From the NCBI GenBank assembly GCA_036346405.1, contig CM070548.1, forward strand, positions 56,479,866 through 56,543,865: a DNA stretch of 64,000 bases, read 5' to 3'. The translations under genes and the position numbers were made by a program. Positions 1 to 10,519 of the stretch are shown here, one piece after another. Below the pieces are notes generated by a model. The model saw only the letters and a list, made by a program, of their open reading frames with translations. It was not told where the DNA came from and ran no database searches. Source of the DNA: Phyllostachys edulis. Lineage: Eukaryota > Streptophyta > Magnoliopsida > Poales > Poaceae. Every line of letters starts with the position of its first letter. Positions within the stretch are counted from its first letter, which is position 1.

Positions 1-2591
1 AACTAATTATTTAGTTACACGCTTCAAGTTTGTACATACACATGTTTAATCTTCCCAAAATTCGTTCTCGCACATACAAGCTCCAAATCTGTTGATTCCT
101 TCACCTAAATTCATCTAAATTCATCTACTATTTTTAGTATCTATTTCATAATTTTTAGATTTAATTTAATTTCTGATAATTATTTGGTCTATTTTGCGCG
201 TCGTTGCGCCGCCGGACGTAAGATTCCACTCAACCGGGTGAGCGCGTTGCGTTCCCCACGGTTCCATCTTCAAATCGCCAAACCTCACTCGCTAACTCAT
301 CTTCGTTTGTCCGCAACGCCGACGTCGCTTGCCCGCCACTAAAGGTCTTCTTCGTCGATCGTCACCATCGAAGGTCATCTCGCCGAGCCAACTATGTCAC
401 CGCGTGCCCTCGGCTTTCTCTTCATATCCCTAGAATTCGGTCCTCAATCTCGCCACAAGCAAAAATTTCCGCAAACGATCTACTACCTTCGCGCCATTTT
501 CGTGCCGTTTTTGATTTCAACGACATCGTCCACGCTATGGGCTTCGCCTGCAGGCGTTCTACACAAGGTCCTTCCTTTTCCTGAAACACCCTCGGCACCG
601 GCGCTACTATTCCCCAGGCGCCTTTTTACGCGCACAAGACCGACCTCCGCCGATGATGTGACCACCATCATTGGGTCCGTCTCGCTCCGGATTCCATTTT
701 AGTGCTTCGCCAACCGTCGCTCCTTTCCTCTGCCGCCAAAGATCGCCATTTCTACGCTACGAGCTTTTGTTTATGTTCACGTGCATGGGTGAACAAAGTG
801 CCATGCAAGCACATGCATCTCAATTTTTTTGAGAATTTATCTCCTCGATTTCGTTCTCCTCATACGAACTCCGATTCCGTCGATTCAACTTTCTAAATTC
901 ATATAAAATCGATAACTTCCTAGTAGTATTTATTTTATAATTTTATTTTGTTTTTATTTGATTGTTATTTGAATTCGGATCGTTTACGCGTATAGATTAC
1001 GACGACTTCGGACGACCAGATTTCAACGCCGTTTGAGAATAATCCATCAAGCAAGGCAAGTTACATTCTTGATCATATTGCACCCATTATTTCAAATTAT
1101 TTAAATTCTGTTTTAAATTATTATTGCATGCTTATTTATATTCAGTAATTTAAATGTCATTTTAAATTCATAGATATTCCTAAATCCTTTGTATGGCCAA
1201 ATTTGTTAATTGAATCAAATACCTTGTCACCCTAGATAAAACCTAGTTGATGCAATAGTGTGAACTAGGATCATTGGAAAATGTTGCTAAGACATGCTTA
1301 GACCAAAAATGTTGATTTGGGGAATTTCAGCCAAAAATCAAATACCGTTTAAATTGTATCCATGGCATTGGTGTGTTATGGAAGTTTATAAATGATCTTG
1401 AAAAATGAAATAAAATGATGGTTTGTACTTGGGCGAAATGGTTGTTTGGATGGTGCATGTCAATGCATGGGCTCAATCTGGGTAGGGTTGAGGCCCTTGG
1501 GTTTTGTGGAAAGTCGCCCAAGTTAATTGAGGACCGGCCTTTGAGCGTTCCTTTGCTATGCCTATAATGGGCTATGCCATATCGTGCAACCACATGTCCT
1601 CAGTATGGGGAGTAGGACCTGGCTGACTAATTTGCAAAGTGCCATCGCGGTTGATCCCGCGGATTGTGTGGGTCCATCTCGGATGGCTGGTCGTGTTATG
1701 ACCTCGTTAGTCCCAGGGCGTAAGGGGGCCCTCAAACTCATGGATTTCTATCCAAGGAGGATCTGAAACCTTAACGGGTGGATCATGTGGGATGGCGCAT
1801 TGTAAAGGCCTTGTCATGTGCTCTAGATCGCTTACCTAAGGTAGTGGCGGTGGCATAGATATATGCCAACAAACTAGAGAAGTCATGTCATGTGGGTAAA
1901 GTCGTACAACCTCTGCAGAGTGTAAAACTATTGAATAGCAGCGTCATGATCATGGACATGCTAGCAAAGCCACTCAAAGTTAGACTTGGATTTTGATTTC
2001 AAAAAGACTTTGTCAAATGGTTTATCCAAATGGGAATTGGGCGGGAAGCCATGTGATAGGAGGGTATCCTTCACCATTCATGTGTGAATGTTATCTGACT
2101 ATAAAATTGATTTAGAAAATGAATTTTAGTTATGTAATAATTGCTTTGGAACTTAGTACAAGTATTTAAAGAAAATGCTGCTTTATGCAAATTCAACCAT
2201 ATTAAGCTTTTCTTTGAAATACCCATATATGCATGTCATTCTGTTATTTGACGGGTGTAACTTGCGAGCACGGTAGTTGTGCTCATTCTTGCTTAATGCA
2301 AATAATTTCAGAGGAGAAGGACTTTGCTACCGGTGTGGATCTCGACGACTAGGCCGCTTCCCCAGTCGATTGCCTGTGGCGAATCGTTGGGTCTACTACT
2401 ACTCCTTTGCTTCATTGTGTTTATTTTATTGTTGTCATGTAAGCCTCCTTTGTAATCAACTCGTTGTTATTTATTAATAAAGTTGTGATATGATTTTGTT
2501 ACCATATTTGTTTCTTGTGTGAACTAGCTCGATCATGTGACTAGTTCAGAAATGCACAGAGGATTCGGGAGTGTTAATCCCGGGTCTTACA
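1..2591 (+). repeat. 5' LTR of Tekay-1 (right-hand 2.6 kb)
   Basis: Matches 5297-7920 over its whole length. It ends GGGTCTTACA directly before the primer binding site. Stretches such as 1024-1560 are almost identical to the 3' copy, while 190-800 and short spots elsewhere differ by clustered small indels. It contains the conserved GGGTAAAG block at 1892-1935, an AATAAA at 2476-2481 and an 8-bp inverted repeat at 2520-2548. Short ORFs inside it have no recognisable product. Confidence 0.88.
2520..2548 (+). promoter_or_regulatory. Inverted repeat near the 3' end of the Tekay-1 5' LTR
   Basis: TGAACTAG (2520-2527) and CTAGTTCA (2541-2548) form a perfect 8-bp inverted repeat with a 13-nt spacer. 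It lies 38 nt after an AATAAA (2476-2481) and 43 nt before the LTR end. The same structure with compensating changes occurs in other LTR families of this window, which suggests a selected hairpin near the R/U5 or polyadenylation zone. The function is inferred. Confidence 0.6.
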
Positions 2592-2594
2592 AAG

Positions 2595-2607
2595 TGGTAT
2601 CAGAGCC
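2595..2607 (+). other. Primer binding site of Tekay-1 (tRNA-Met)
   Basis: TGGTATCAGAGCC starts 3 nt after the 5' LTR. This is the standard complement of the 3' end of plant initiator tRNA-Met used to prime minus-strand synthesis in Tekay and many other plant LTR elements. Confidence 0.92.
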
Positions 2608-3155
2608 ATATCGACTGTAGATCGTGACCTAGTTAGAATGGCCGTTAGTTGAAAAGTTCAAAACTTATTTTATATTACAAGGAAAATAATTTGTTCCCTC
2701 CTCATCTTGGTCATCTGTCTATAGCTTCCTTATAGCAATTCCTTCTTACCTAATTCTCTCTGTACCGTTTTATAATGTTAAATGGATCCTCTTGCCTTAT
2801 CAATTTCTATAGTTGGTCAACACGTTCTTAACCCTTACGTTGAAGACTGCAAGACATGAAGCTTTCAAGAGGGTATCGTCATCAAGGATCATCGAAGACC
2901 GTGAATCGAAGATCGTTTTGTTAGCCAAACCATATAGTCTCAGTTTGCCAAGACTCATTCTGTGTATTGAGTCGTTTCACCAAATTTCAAGTCTCAAATC
3001 GATATAACGTTGTTTAAAGCTAATAAGTTTTCTTGAAGCTTTTGAGTTGGTTCCTTTATTTGGGAGTGTTGTTTCGCTCTATCCCCTTAGTCATCCTTAT
3101 TTGTCTCTTCCCTATCCTTTGTCCCCTTCCCTAAAAACTCTGGAATAACCAACAG

Positions 3156-3871
3156 ATGGTGAACACTCGTCGCTCGGAAAGTGGAAACAAGCAAGACAAC
3201 AATATCCCTGGAGGTGCCAATGCCGAAAGCTACCAACCGCTGATGGCAGAAACTCTTCGGAATTTGAACCAGTTCTTCATCACCCAGGCACAACTAATGC
3301 ATCAGTTGATGCAACAAATGAACAACAACAATGCTTTCTCAGCCACTGCTCCTACAACACAAGAACGACGTTACTGCACCAAGTGTTCCAAGAGGAAGAT
3401 GGTGGATCAAGGGCAACATGAGGCAAGAAACTTCAAGACTCGTGTGATTCAATCTCAACCCAACCATGTACCAACAACGACCACACTCAAGACTCCAGGA
3501 TCAGCACCATGTCCACCGATGCAGACGTTCCGCAACAACAATGGTGGCCAATCTCAGCAAAACAAAACTTCAAGGGCAGGAATACAATGCTTCCATTGTC
3601 AGGATATGGGACATTATGCCAATAAATGTCCAAAAAAAAACAGCAGGCAGCTAATCCATCCAACTCTGAAGTTCCAAAAGTCAACTCTATGCAAGCAAGC
3701 AGGAAGTCGTCGAATTCTGGAAGAGGACGTTTGAACAACATCACACCGAGTTCGCCTAATGAGAAGCGAGAATGCGACGACAACACCACCAATCGAAAAC
3801 CTTTTATGCCTAGCTTTCTTTCTAGCCTCTCCGAATCTCGGGACGAGATTCCTTTAAGGGGTAGTTTGTAA
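3156..3871 (+). pseudogene. Internally deleted, frameshifted gag of Tekay-1
   Basis: The start is fixed by the MVNTRRSESG N-terminus, matching MVNTCRFESG of the gag at 50495. Residues about 1-65 are the N-terminal Gln/Asn-rich part. The central Retrotrans_gag capsid domain seen at 50735-51200 is missing; the frame passes directly to a Lys-rich linker and a complete CCHC zinc knuckle (CFHCQDMGHYANKC) near residues 145-158, the RNA-binding nucleocapsid motif. Just after it a run of nine A (3630-3638) throws the frame. The expected C-terminal sequence (NPSNSEVPKVNSMQ and on to SLSESRDEIPLRG) continues in another frame, through the purine tract, and stops at 3869-3871 inside the LTR. The shift lies in a homopolymer, so a sequencing error is possible. 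The capsid deletion is not explained that way. Confidence 0.8.
3846..3866 (+). other. Polypurine tract region of Tekay-1
   Basis: GAGATTCCTTTAAGGGG followed by TAGT sits immediately before the TGTAAC start of the 3' LTR, the position of the plus-strand primer. It doubles as coding sequence for the gag/pol tail (DEIPLRG). In Tekay-2 this site has been deleted. Confidence 0.75.
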
Positions 3872-4865
3872 CGACCAAAGTTACATTACCAAATTAAAAT
3901 TAATAAAATTATTATTTTATTGGATTTTACGAAAGTTGAAAGAGTTTGATTGCTTTATTTGAATTTCTGAAGTTTTAAAAGTCAAAATTAAAATTTTATT
4001 GAAGCTTTTGAAGTTTTATTTGAGTTAAAGTTGAAAAATAAAATTAATTAATTTCTAGAATTTTCCGAGATTTTTAGAAGCTTTCCCTAATTATTTTAAA
4101 TCCAAAATAAATTATGTGCAAAAAAACTATTACCATTTAAGTTGGAACTATTTTTATTAAGTCCAAAATAACTTCAGGAATTTTTGTGATTTTTTCTAGA
4201 TTTTTTTTGGACTCTATTTGCTATCTTCTAAAAATTGTATTTGATTTATTGTTATTGCTATAGTATTCGGAACAAAAAAAAATGAAAAGAAATATTTTTT
4301 TTTTTGCAGGGCCAGCCACTTCCCAATGGTCACCCTCCGTGGTTGCTCGGCCAAGCACGATTAATTCCAATGCACAGCACGATTAATTCCAATGCACTAC
4401 CATCCTTCCCTTTCTTTTTCAACTAACCATATGCCTCTCTTTATTCCTTTATTCCTTCATTCCTATCATCTTCCTCCTCCAGCCACATCGTTTCTTTTAC
4501 ATTGGTTTGCTTCTCAAATGGACAGCACTGTGTTCGCCATCTCACCACCCGCGCCTCTTCTTGGTGGGTCTCTGGCCACCTCACCGCCCTCGGTCACCAC
4601 CGCCACCTCCCTTGCCCTCCCTCCATTTCTTCTTACTTTGTCCAAAGAGCATGTCTGACCAGACACCATTGTTGTGCGTCTGGCTCCACAACCGCCGCCC
4701 CAACCACCCCGCTCCTCACGTCGCGTCGTGGTCAAGCCCACGACCCGACGCCCCCACCGCCTCAACCCCACCTTCTCTCCCCATTTGGCGGCGGTTAGCC
4801 CACGAGCCCATAGAATCCGCACACGACCTCCACCTCCTCCTCGTCGCCCGGTGCTCCTCGGCCCC

Positions 4866-4873
4866 TATAAAAG
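4866..4873 (+). promoter_or_regulatory. TATA box of the Tekay-1 3' LTR
   Basis: CCCCTATAAAAGGGAGC is shared almost exactly with both LTRs of Tekay-2 (47437 and 52400). It is the most likely RNA polymerase II TATA box at the U3/R boundary. Confidence 0.75.
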
Positions 4874-7846
4874 GGAGCACGAGGTAGCCCTACCTCACTC
4901 AATCCGTCACCGCCACCCATTCCTCCCTCTCCTCGTGAGCTCGCCGAATTTGAGTTTTTTTCGTCGCCGCCGCATAGCGCTCACGCCCCTAGCGCCACAA
5001 GTAGTGGAGCACCTCCGCCATCAACCACACTGCAAGAACGCGACGTCAGGTGCTCTACACGGTGCACCCTTCCTCTTCGCGGAACCTCGCCGAGCACCGC
5101 CGCCCGTGCACCACCGTACATTTATTGAGGCCGCTGCCGCCACCACCGGCCGTCCCGACCACGCCGCCACCTCCTACGGCATCGTTGCAAGGTGAGCAAT
5201 CCATTGTTATCATTTGACACCACCCTCCTTGCCACGCCACCGACCATCATTTCTTATTTTCCTCCATGTCTTTGTTAGGTTGGAGAAGAGAAACAATAAT
5301 TAATTATTTAGTTACACGCTTCAAGTTTGTACATACACATGTTTAATCTTCCCAAAATTAGTTCTCGCACATACAAGCTCCAAATCCGTTGATTCCTTCA
5401 CCTAAATTCATCTAAATTCATCTACTATTTTTAGTATCTATTTCATAATTTTTAGATTTAATTTAATTTCTGATAATTATTTGGTCTATTTTATGCTGTG
5501 CTGCTGCCGCCGCGACGACCGCAAGATTCCACTCCAACCGGGTGGCGTTGCGTTCCCCACGGTTCCATCTTCAAATCGCCGTCAACCTCACTCGCTAACT
5601 CATCTTCGTTTGTCCGCAACGCCAACGTCCGCCCGCCGCCACTGAAGGTCTTCTTCGTCGGACTGCGTCACCATCGAAGGTCATCTCGCCGAGCCAACTA
5701 TGTCACCGCGTGCCCCTCAGCTTTCTCTTCATATCCCTAGAATTCGGTCCTCAATCTCGCCACAAGCAAAAATTTTCCGCAAACGATCTACTACCTTCTG
5801 TCGCCATTTTCGGTGCCGTTTTTTATTTCCCGACGACATCGTCCACGCTATGGGCTTCGCCTCGCAACATTCTACACAGTGCTCCCTTCCTTTTCCCTGA
5901 AACACCCTCAGCTCACCGGCGCTACTATTCCCCTGTGCGCCTTTTTACGCGCCGCCGCCGCACCGGACCTCCGCCGATGATGTGACCACCATCATTGGGT
6001 CCGTCTCGCTCCCGGGATTCCATTTTAGTGCTTCGCCAGCCGTCGCTCCTTTCCCTGTCGCCAACATCGCCATTTCTACGCGCGCTGAGCTTTTGTTTAC
6101 TGTTCACGTGCATGGGTGAACAGTGCCATGCAAGCACATGCATCTCAATTTTTTTTGAGAATTTATCTCCTACGATTTCGTTCTCCCTCATACGAACTCC
6201 GATTCCGTCGATTCAACTTTCTAAATTCATATAAAATCGATAACTTCCTAGTAGTATTTATTTTATAATTTTATTTTGTTTTTATTTGATTGTTATTTGA
6301 ATTCGGATCGTTTACGCCGTATAGATTACTTACGACTTGGACGACCGATTTCAACGCCGTTTGAGAATAATCCATCAAGCAAGGCAAGTTACATTCTTGA
6401 TCATATTGCACCCATTATTTCAAATTATTTAAATTCTGTTTTAAATTATTATTGCATGCTTATTTATATTCAGTAATTTAAATGTCTGTTTTAAATTCAT
6501 AGATATTCCTAAATCCTTTGTATGGCCAAATTTGTTAATTGAATCAAATACCTTGTCACCCTAGATAAAACCTAGTTGATGCAATAGTGTGAACTAGGAT
6601 CATTGGAAAATGTTGCTAAGACATGCTTAGACCAAAAATGTTGATTTGGGGAATTTCAGCCAAAAATCAAATACCGTTTAAATTGTATCCATGGCATTGG
6701 TGTGTTATGGAAGTTTATAAATGATCTTGAAAAATGAAATAAAATGATGGTTTGTACTTGGGCGAAATGGTTGTTTGGATGGTGCATGTCAATGCACGGG
6801 CTCAATCTGGGTAGGGTTGAGGCCCTTGGGTTTTGTGGAAAGTCGCCCAAGTTAATTGAGGACCGGCCTTTGAGCGTTCCTTTGCTATGCCTATAATGGG
6901 CTATGCCATATCGTGCAACCACATGTCCTCGAGATGGGGAGTAGGACTGGTGACTAATTTGCAAGTGCCATCGCGGTTGATCCCATGGATTGTGTGGGTC
7001 CATCTCGGATGGTCGGTCGTGTTATGACCTCGTTAGTCCCATCGGCGTAAGAGGGGCCCTCAAACTCTGCATTTCTATCCAAGGAGGGATGCGAAACCTT
7101 AACGGGTGGATCTGCGGTGGGATGGCGATTGTAAAGGCCTTGTCATGTGCTCTAGATCGCTACCTAAGGTAGTGAGCGGTGGCATAGATATATGCCGAAC
7201 AAACTAGAGAAGTCATGTCATGTGGGTAAAGTTGTACAACCTCTGCAGAGTGTAAAACTATTGAATAGCAGCGTCATGATCATGGACATGCTAGCAAAGC
7301 CACTCAAAGTTAGACTTGGATTTTGATTTCAAAAAGACTTTGTCAAATGGTTTATCCAAATGGGAATTGGGCGGAAGCCATGTGATAGGAGGGTATCCTT
7401 CACCATTCATGTGTGAATGTTATCGACTATAAAATTGATTTAGAAAATGAATTTTAGTTATGTAATAATTGCTTTGGAACTTAGTACAAGTATTTAAAGA
7501 AAATGTTTGCTTTATGCAAATTCAACCATATTAAGCTTTTCTTTGAAATACCCATATATGCATGTCATTCTCGTTATTTGACGGTGTAACTTGCGAGCAC
7601 AGTAGTTGTGCTCATTCTTGCTTAATGCAAATAATTTCAGAGGAGAAGGACTTTGCTACGGTGTGGATCTCGACGACTAGGCGCTTCCCAATCGATTGCT
7701 CGTGGCGAATCGTTGGGTCTACTACTACCCTTTGCTTCCGCTGTGTTTATTTTATTGTTGTCATGTAAGCCTCCTTTGTAATCAACTCTGTTGTTATTTA
7801 TTAATAAAGTTGTGATATGATTTTGTTACCATATTTGTTTACTGTG

Positions 7847-7877
7847 TGAACTAGCTACTGATCATGGGACTAGTTCA
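7847..7877 (+). promoter_or_regulatory. Inverted repeat near the 3' end of the Tekay-1 3' LTR
   Basis: TGAACTAG (7847-7854) and CTAGTTCA (7870-7877) with a 15-nt spacer, 38 nt after AATAAA. The arms equal those at 2520-2548, although the spacer differs. Confidence 0.6.
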
Positions 7878-7920
7878 TAAATGCACAGAGGATTCGGGAG
7901 TGTTAATCCCGGGTCTTACA

Positions 7921-8189
7921 ATTGACAATACTATAAATAATCATAAGATAGAGATTGCAATTCAATTCACCGAGAATAACTTAACCATAATATATTAAGT
8001 ACCAATTTCAACAAGATACCATAAAGACAAGAGAATATAATACCATAACAAAGCTTAAACTAGGCTTTTACAAGCACACAAGTTCCAAGTATTAAACAAA
8101 ATAAGTTCAACATGGATTATATTATATATAGTAGCAGCCCAAACTTCTTAGCTCCCCCTTAATCTTTCAATCCTTTCTCCTCCTAACTT
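7921..8189 (-). other. 3' untranslated tail of the SIRE element
   Basis: AT-rich DNA between the extra ORF and the Tekay-1 junction. On the minus strand it holds a second purine tract (about 8149-8160, AAGGGGGAGC) and no ORF of note. It does not match the LTR at 15709-17175, so the 3' LTR has not begun before the Tekay-1 insertion. Confidence 0.6.
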
Positions 8190-8201
8190 CTCCCCCTTTG
8201 G
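8190..8201 (-). other. Polypurine tract of the SIRE element
   Basis: The minus strand reads GATGCCAAAGGGGGAGAAG 20-30 nt after the stop of the extra ORF. This tract is characteristic of SIRE/Opie-type elements, where it marks the plus-strand priming zone. Confidence 0.65.
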
Positions 8202-8219
8202 CATCAAAATACCAAAAAG

Positions 8220-9590
8220 TCATTCGGCGGGATCGTGAGGAGGTGGTGGAGCTTGAGAGGATGAAGCTTGACGTGGATCTCGAGGAGGTGTGTTGAGGCG
8301 ATGGCGTCCATAACGATTTGGAGTAGTTAGAGCTTGCTCAAGAGTACTCACACTTTCTATCAAAGCAGCCGGTCTATTGTTGGTTTTAGATTGAAATTCT
8401 TGCTGAGAATTTTTAATCTCCAGAATAGCTGAATAAATCTGAGAGAGATAAACTTGTCCTTCTTCTTGAGCATCTTCTTGAACATTTTCCCTTTGTTGAT
8501 TCTGAGGACGAGCACCTGCAGGAATAGGAGGACCCTCGTGTGGCTTGTATGGCTCGTGGACAGATCCCAAGACTCCATGGTATCCAGTCATTCGGATGAT
8601 CAAAGCCATGATGTATGGAGCATAATTGATTCCTTTGACTAGATCATTTTTGGAAGAGGCAATCTCTCGAAGAATAACATCTATCACATCAAATTTTCTG
8701 CTATGCATGATATTATCTATCAAACTCTAGGCATGTCCTCTGATGGCATCAAAATTCCCACTCTTAGGGAGAATGGTATGGTTAATTATCCTGTTGACCA
8801 AGCTGAGAATTGGCAAGAGACCGCCTATCTTTTCTGGATTATATCTGACATTTTGATCATAGTACTCTGTCCACGCTGAAACCAAAAGGGCAGGTTTTTC
8901 ATAAACCTTCTCAAATCTGCTCGACTTTGTCCTTAAGGCCAACTCAAACTTGTGCCTATGGCAATCCAAATAAGTGATCCCTATCATCCAAGTCATCTAA
9001 CTGAAATCAGGAGATATATACAAAATAGCATAGAATTGCCTTATTATCTCCTTGTCGTAGTCGCATCTTAGTGCTACTAGGTCATGAATACCGGTCCTTT
9101 GAAAAAGCCGATATGTTCCATCATACTTGTTTAGAGAGTTTAGATGTGCCCAATCCACAAATTTATAATCAGCAAACTACCTATGGGGGCCATACATATG
9201 TTCATAAACCAGTTCCTAAAAATTAGTGTGGAACTTAGGATTTGTACATGACCTTGGAAGCACAAACTGATTTCTGTGACGCACTATAGCATATTCATCT
9301 GCTGTGATTGTCCTCAAATTGATTTGTTGCTCCTCAGACTCTCTCATTTCTTCATCAGATTCAGTTGTTGCCTCAGTTTATGCCTCAGATTCAGTTTCTA
9401 CATGGATTGAGATCTCCTTATTTTTTGAATCATCAGGAGCAGGACCTTTGCCTCTATCTTCTCTTCCTTTTCTTCGTTCCTCTGGATTTTCCTGATCAGG
9501 AGCATGAGCTGCAGGTGGCTAAGAAGAAGACGAGGTTTGTCCTCTTGGAGGGCCATAGGACTTGCGAGTGGCGATCCTTGTTCTTGGCAT
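8220..9590 (-). pseudogene. Extra (env-position) ORF of the SIRE element, six in-frame stops
   Basis: A single open frame of 457 codons runs from MPRTRIATRK (ATG at 9588-9590) to TGA at 8220-8222 without a frameshift. It is interrupted by six stop codons, at 9519-9521, 9378-9380, 9216-9218, 9177-9179, 8997-8999 and 8727-8729. The N-terminal 110 residues are acidic and Glu/Ser-rich. The middle (VDWAHLNSLNKYDGTYR, IGGLLPILSLVNRIINHTI, NDLVKGINYAPYIMALI) resembles the conserved domain of additional ORFs in grass copia elements, listed in databases as putative plant transposon protein. The C-terminus is Pro/Gln-rich. It is downstream of pol, where SIRE elements carry an env-like ORF, but I see no clear signal peptide or fusion peptide, so an envelope role is not supported. 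Confidence 0.75.
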
Positions 9591-10519
9591 CTTTACACAG
9601 AGAGGATAGATTAAGGATCAATAAAAGTCGGTTTAAAGATTTGAATGGAATGAACTTGATGTTTTGTCAGAGAAATCGGTAGTACCGACGTGCAAGTAAT
9701 GGTAGTAGCGGGATGCGAAAGTACCGACGTTCACTGGTCGGTACGACCACACCACGGTAGTTTCGCGCACGACGAGTGGTAGTACCGCTTTCTCTGAACA
9801 TGTTCTAGGGCAAGAAATTGCTCAGATTTTCATGGTGTCTCTAATGGATTGAATCCATAGAATAGATGAATAGACATCATGAGACACTAGTTTTGCAATT
9901 TTGCCTAAGAAAAATTCATTCAATCATCCACATTCTCAATTAACCCTAATTGTGACCTAGGGTTTTAAGACAAGGCAAAGAGAGTATTAAAAGAGTTTTT
10001 ACCTTGAGATCTGAGGGAGAGGGACCCTAAGGTCGTAAGAGATCAGCAAAGATTGAAGAAAACTCGAAGAAATTTATGGGATTTTTGAGAGAGTTTGAGG
10101 GTTCTTCGGTGGAAAGGAGAGAGGGATTGCGGTATGAGTGCGGAATGACCGCTTCGGGGAGGTGAAAGGGGTAAAGACCCGTGTGATGGCAGTTAATGCC
10201 TTTTACTACCGATGCGGTAGTACCGCAACTCACACGTCGGTAGTACCAAAACGCGGTAGTACCGTTCTTAAGCCGCCGGTAGTTTTGATTTTTCTGGAGC
10301 TTCAAGGATAGACTTTGGAATTGAGAAATAGGCAAATGATCCTTAGTTTTGCATTCAAATAAATAACATTCAGGATCATTATGCATTGAGGAGACTAATG
10401 TCTATCTAAGAACATAGTTTTTATGATCATAGAGGTTTTTTAGGAAAATATTTGAAAAATACCTTTCTTAAAAAGCTTCAAATAACACAAAGTAGGAATA
10501 AAGTGCGTGAAGCATGAGT
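9591..10519 (-). other. Spacer between pol and the extra ORF of the SIRE element
   Basis: About 930 bp without a convincing coding frame. It contains many copies of a GCGGTAGTACCGC-like palindrome (9681-10290), the same motif that crowds the U3 part of the LTR upstream of its TATA box. The position just upstream of the extra ORF makes an internal promoter conceivable. Confidence 0.55.
9681..10290. repeat. Cluster of GGTAGTACC palindromic motifs (internal)
   Basis: Motif copies include CGGTAGTACCGACG at 9681, CACGGTAGTTTCGC near 9755, TGGTAGTACCGC near 9779, GCGGTAGTACCGC near 10210, and CGGTAGTACC then GCGGTAGTACCG near 10233-10263. The 13-mer GCGGTAGTACCGC is almost self-complementary (one central mismatch). 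Confidence 0.7.

Larger units (their letters stand above)
1..7920 (+). mobile_element. Tekay-1: non-autonomous Ty3/gypsy (Tekay/Del-type) LTR element, left end outside the window
   Basis: Two long direct copies (1-2591 and 3867-7920) flank a 1.3-kb internal region. The 3' LTR begins TGTAAC and ends TCTTACA. A tRNA-Met-type primer binding site follows the 5' LTR and a purine-rich tract precedes the 3' LTR, so orientation is plus. Position 1 aligns with about 5.3 kb in the 3' LTR, so roughly 1.4 kb of the 5' LTR lies upstream of the window. The internal region carries only a gag remnant; protease, reverse transcriptase, RNase H and integrase are absent, so the element needed helper proteins. 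Big LTRs, the Met PBS and the gag style fit the Tekay/Del chromovirus lineage. The sequence at 7921 onward is SIRE element DNA, so Tekay-1 is nested in it; the predicted target duplication is the 5 bp at 7921-7925. Confidence 0.88.
3867..7920 (+). repeat. 3' LTR of Tekay-1 (4054 bp, complete)
   Basis: Starts TGTAACGACC and ends GGGTCTTACA, giving short TGTAA/TTACA terminal inverted repeats. It contains a GC-rich, Pro/Arg/Ser-coding-like stretch (4490-5240) with a TATA box at 4866, the conserved GGGTAAAGTTG block at 7223, an AATAAA at 7803-7808 and the covarying inverted repeat at 7847-7877. ORFs of 100-170 codons in the GC-rich part have no protein similarity I recognise and are best read as leader or promoter DNA. 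Confidence 0.9.

Noticed and set aside
4392..5195. Several ORFs of 88-173 codons in the Tekay-1 3' LTR
   Set aside because: LTR promoter and leader sequence with proline and histidine-rich translation. There is no domain and no conservation with Tekay-2.
9304..9682. Plus-strand ORFs of 63 and 105 codons
   Set aside because: Antisense to the extra ORF of the SIRE element, which accounts for the sequence on the minus strand.
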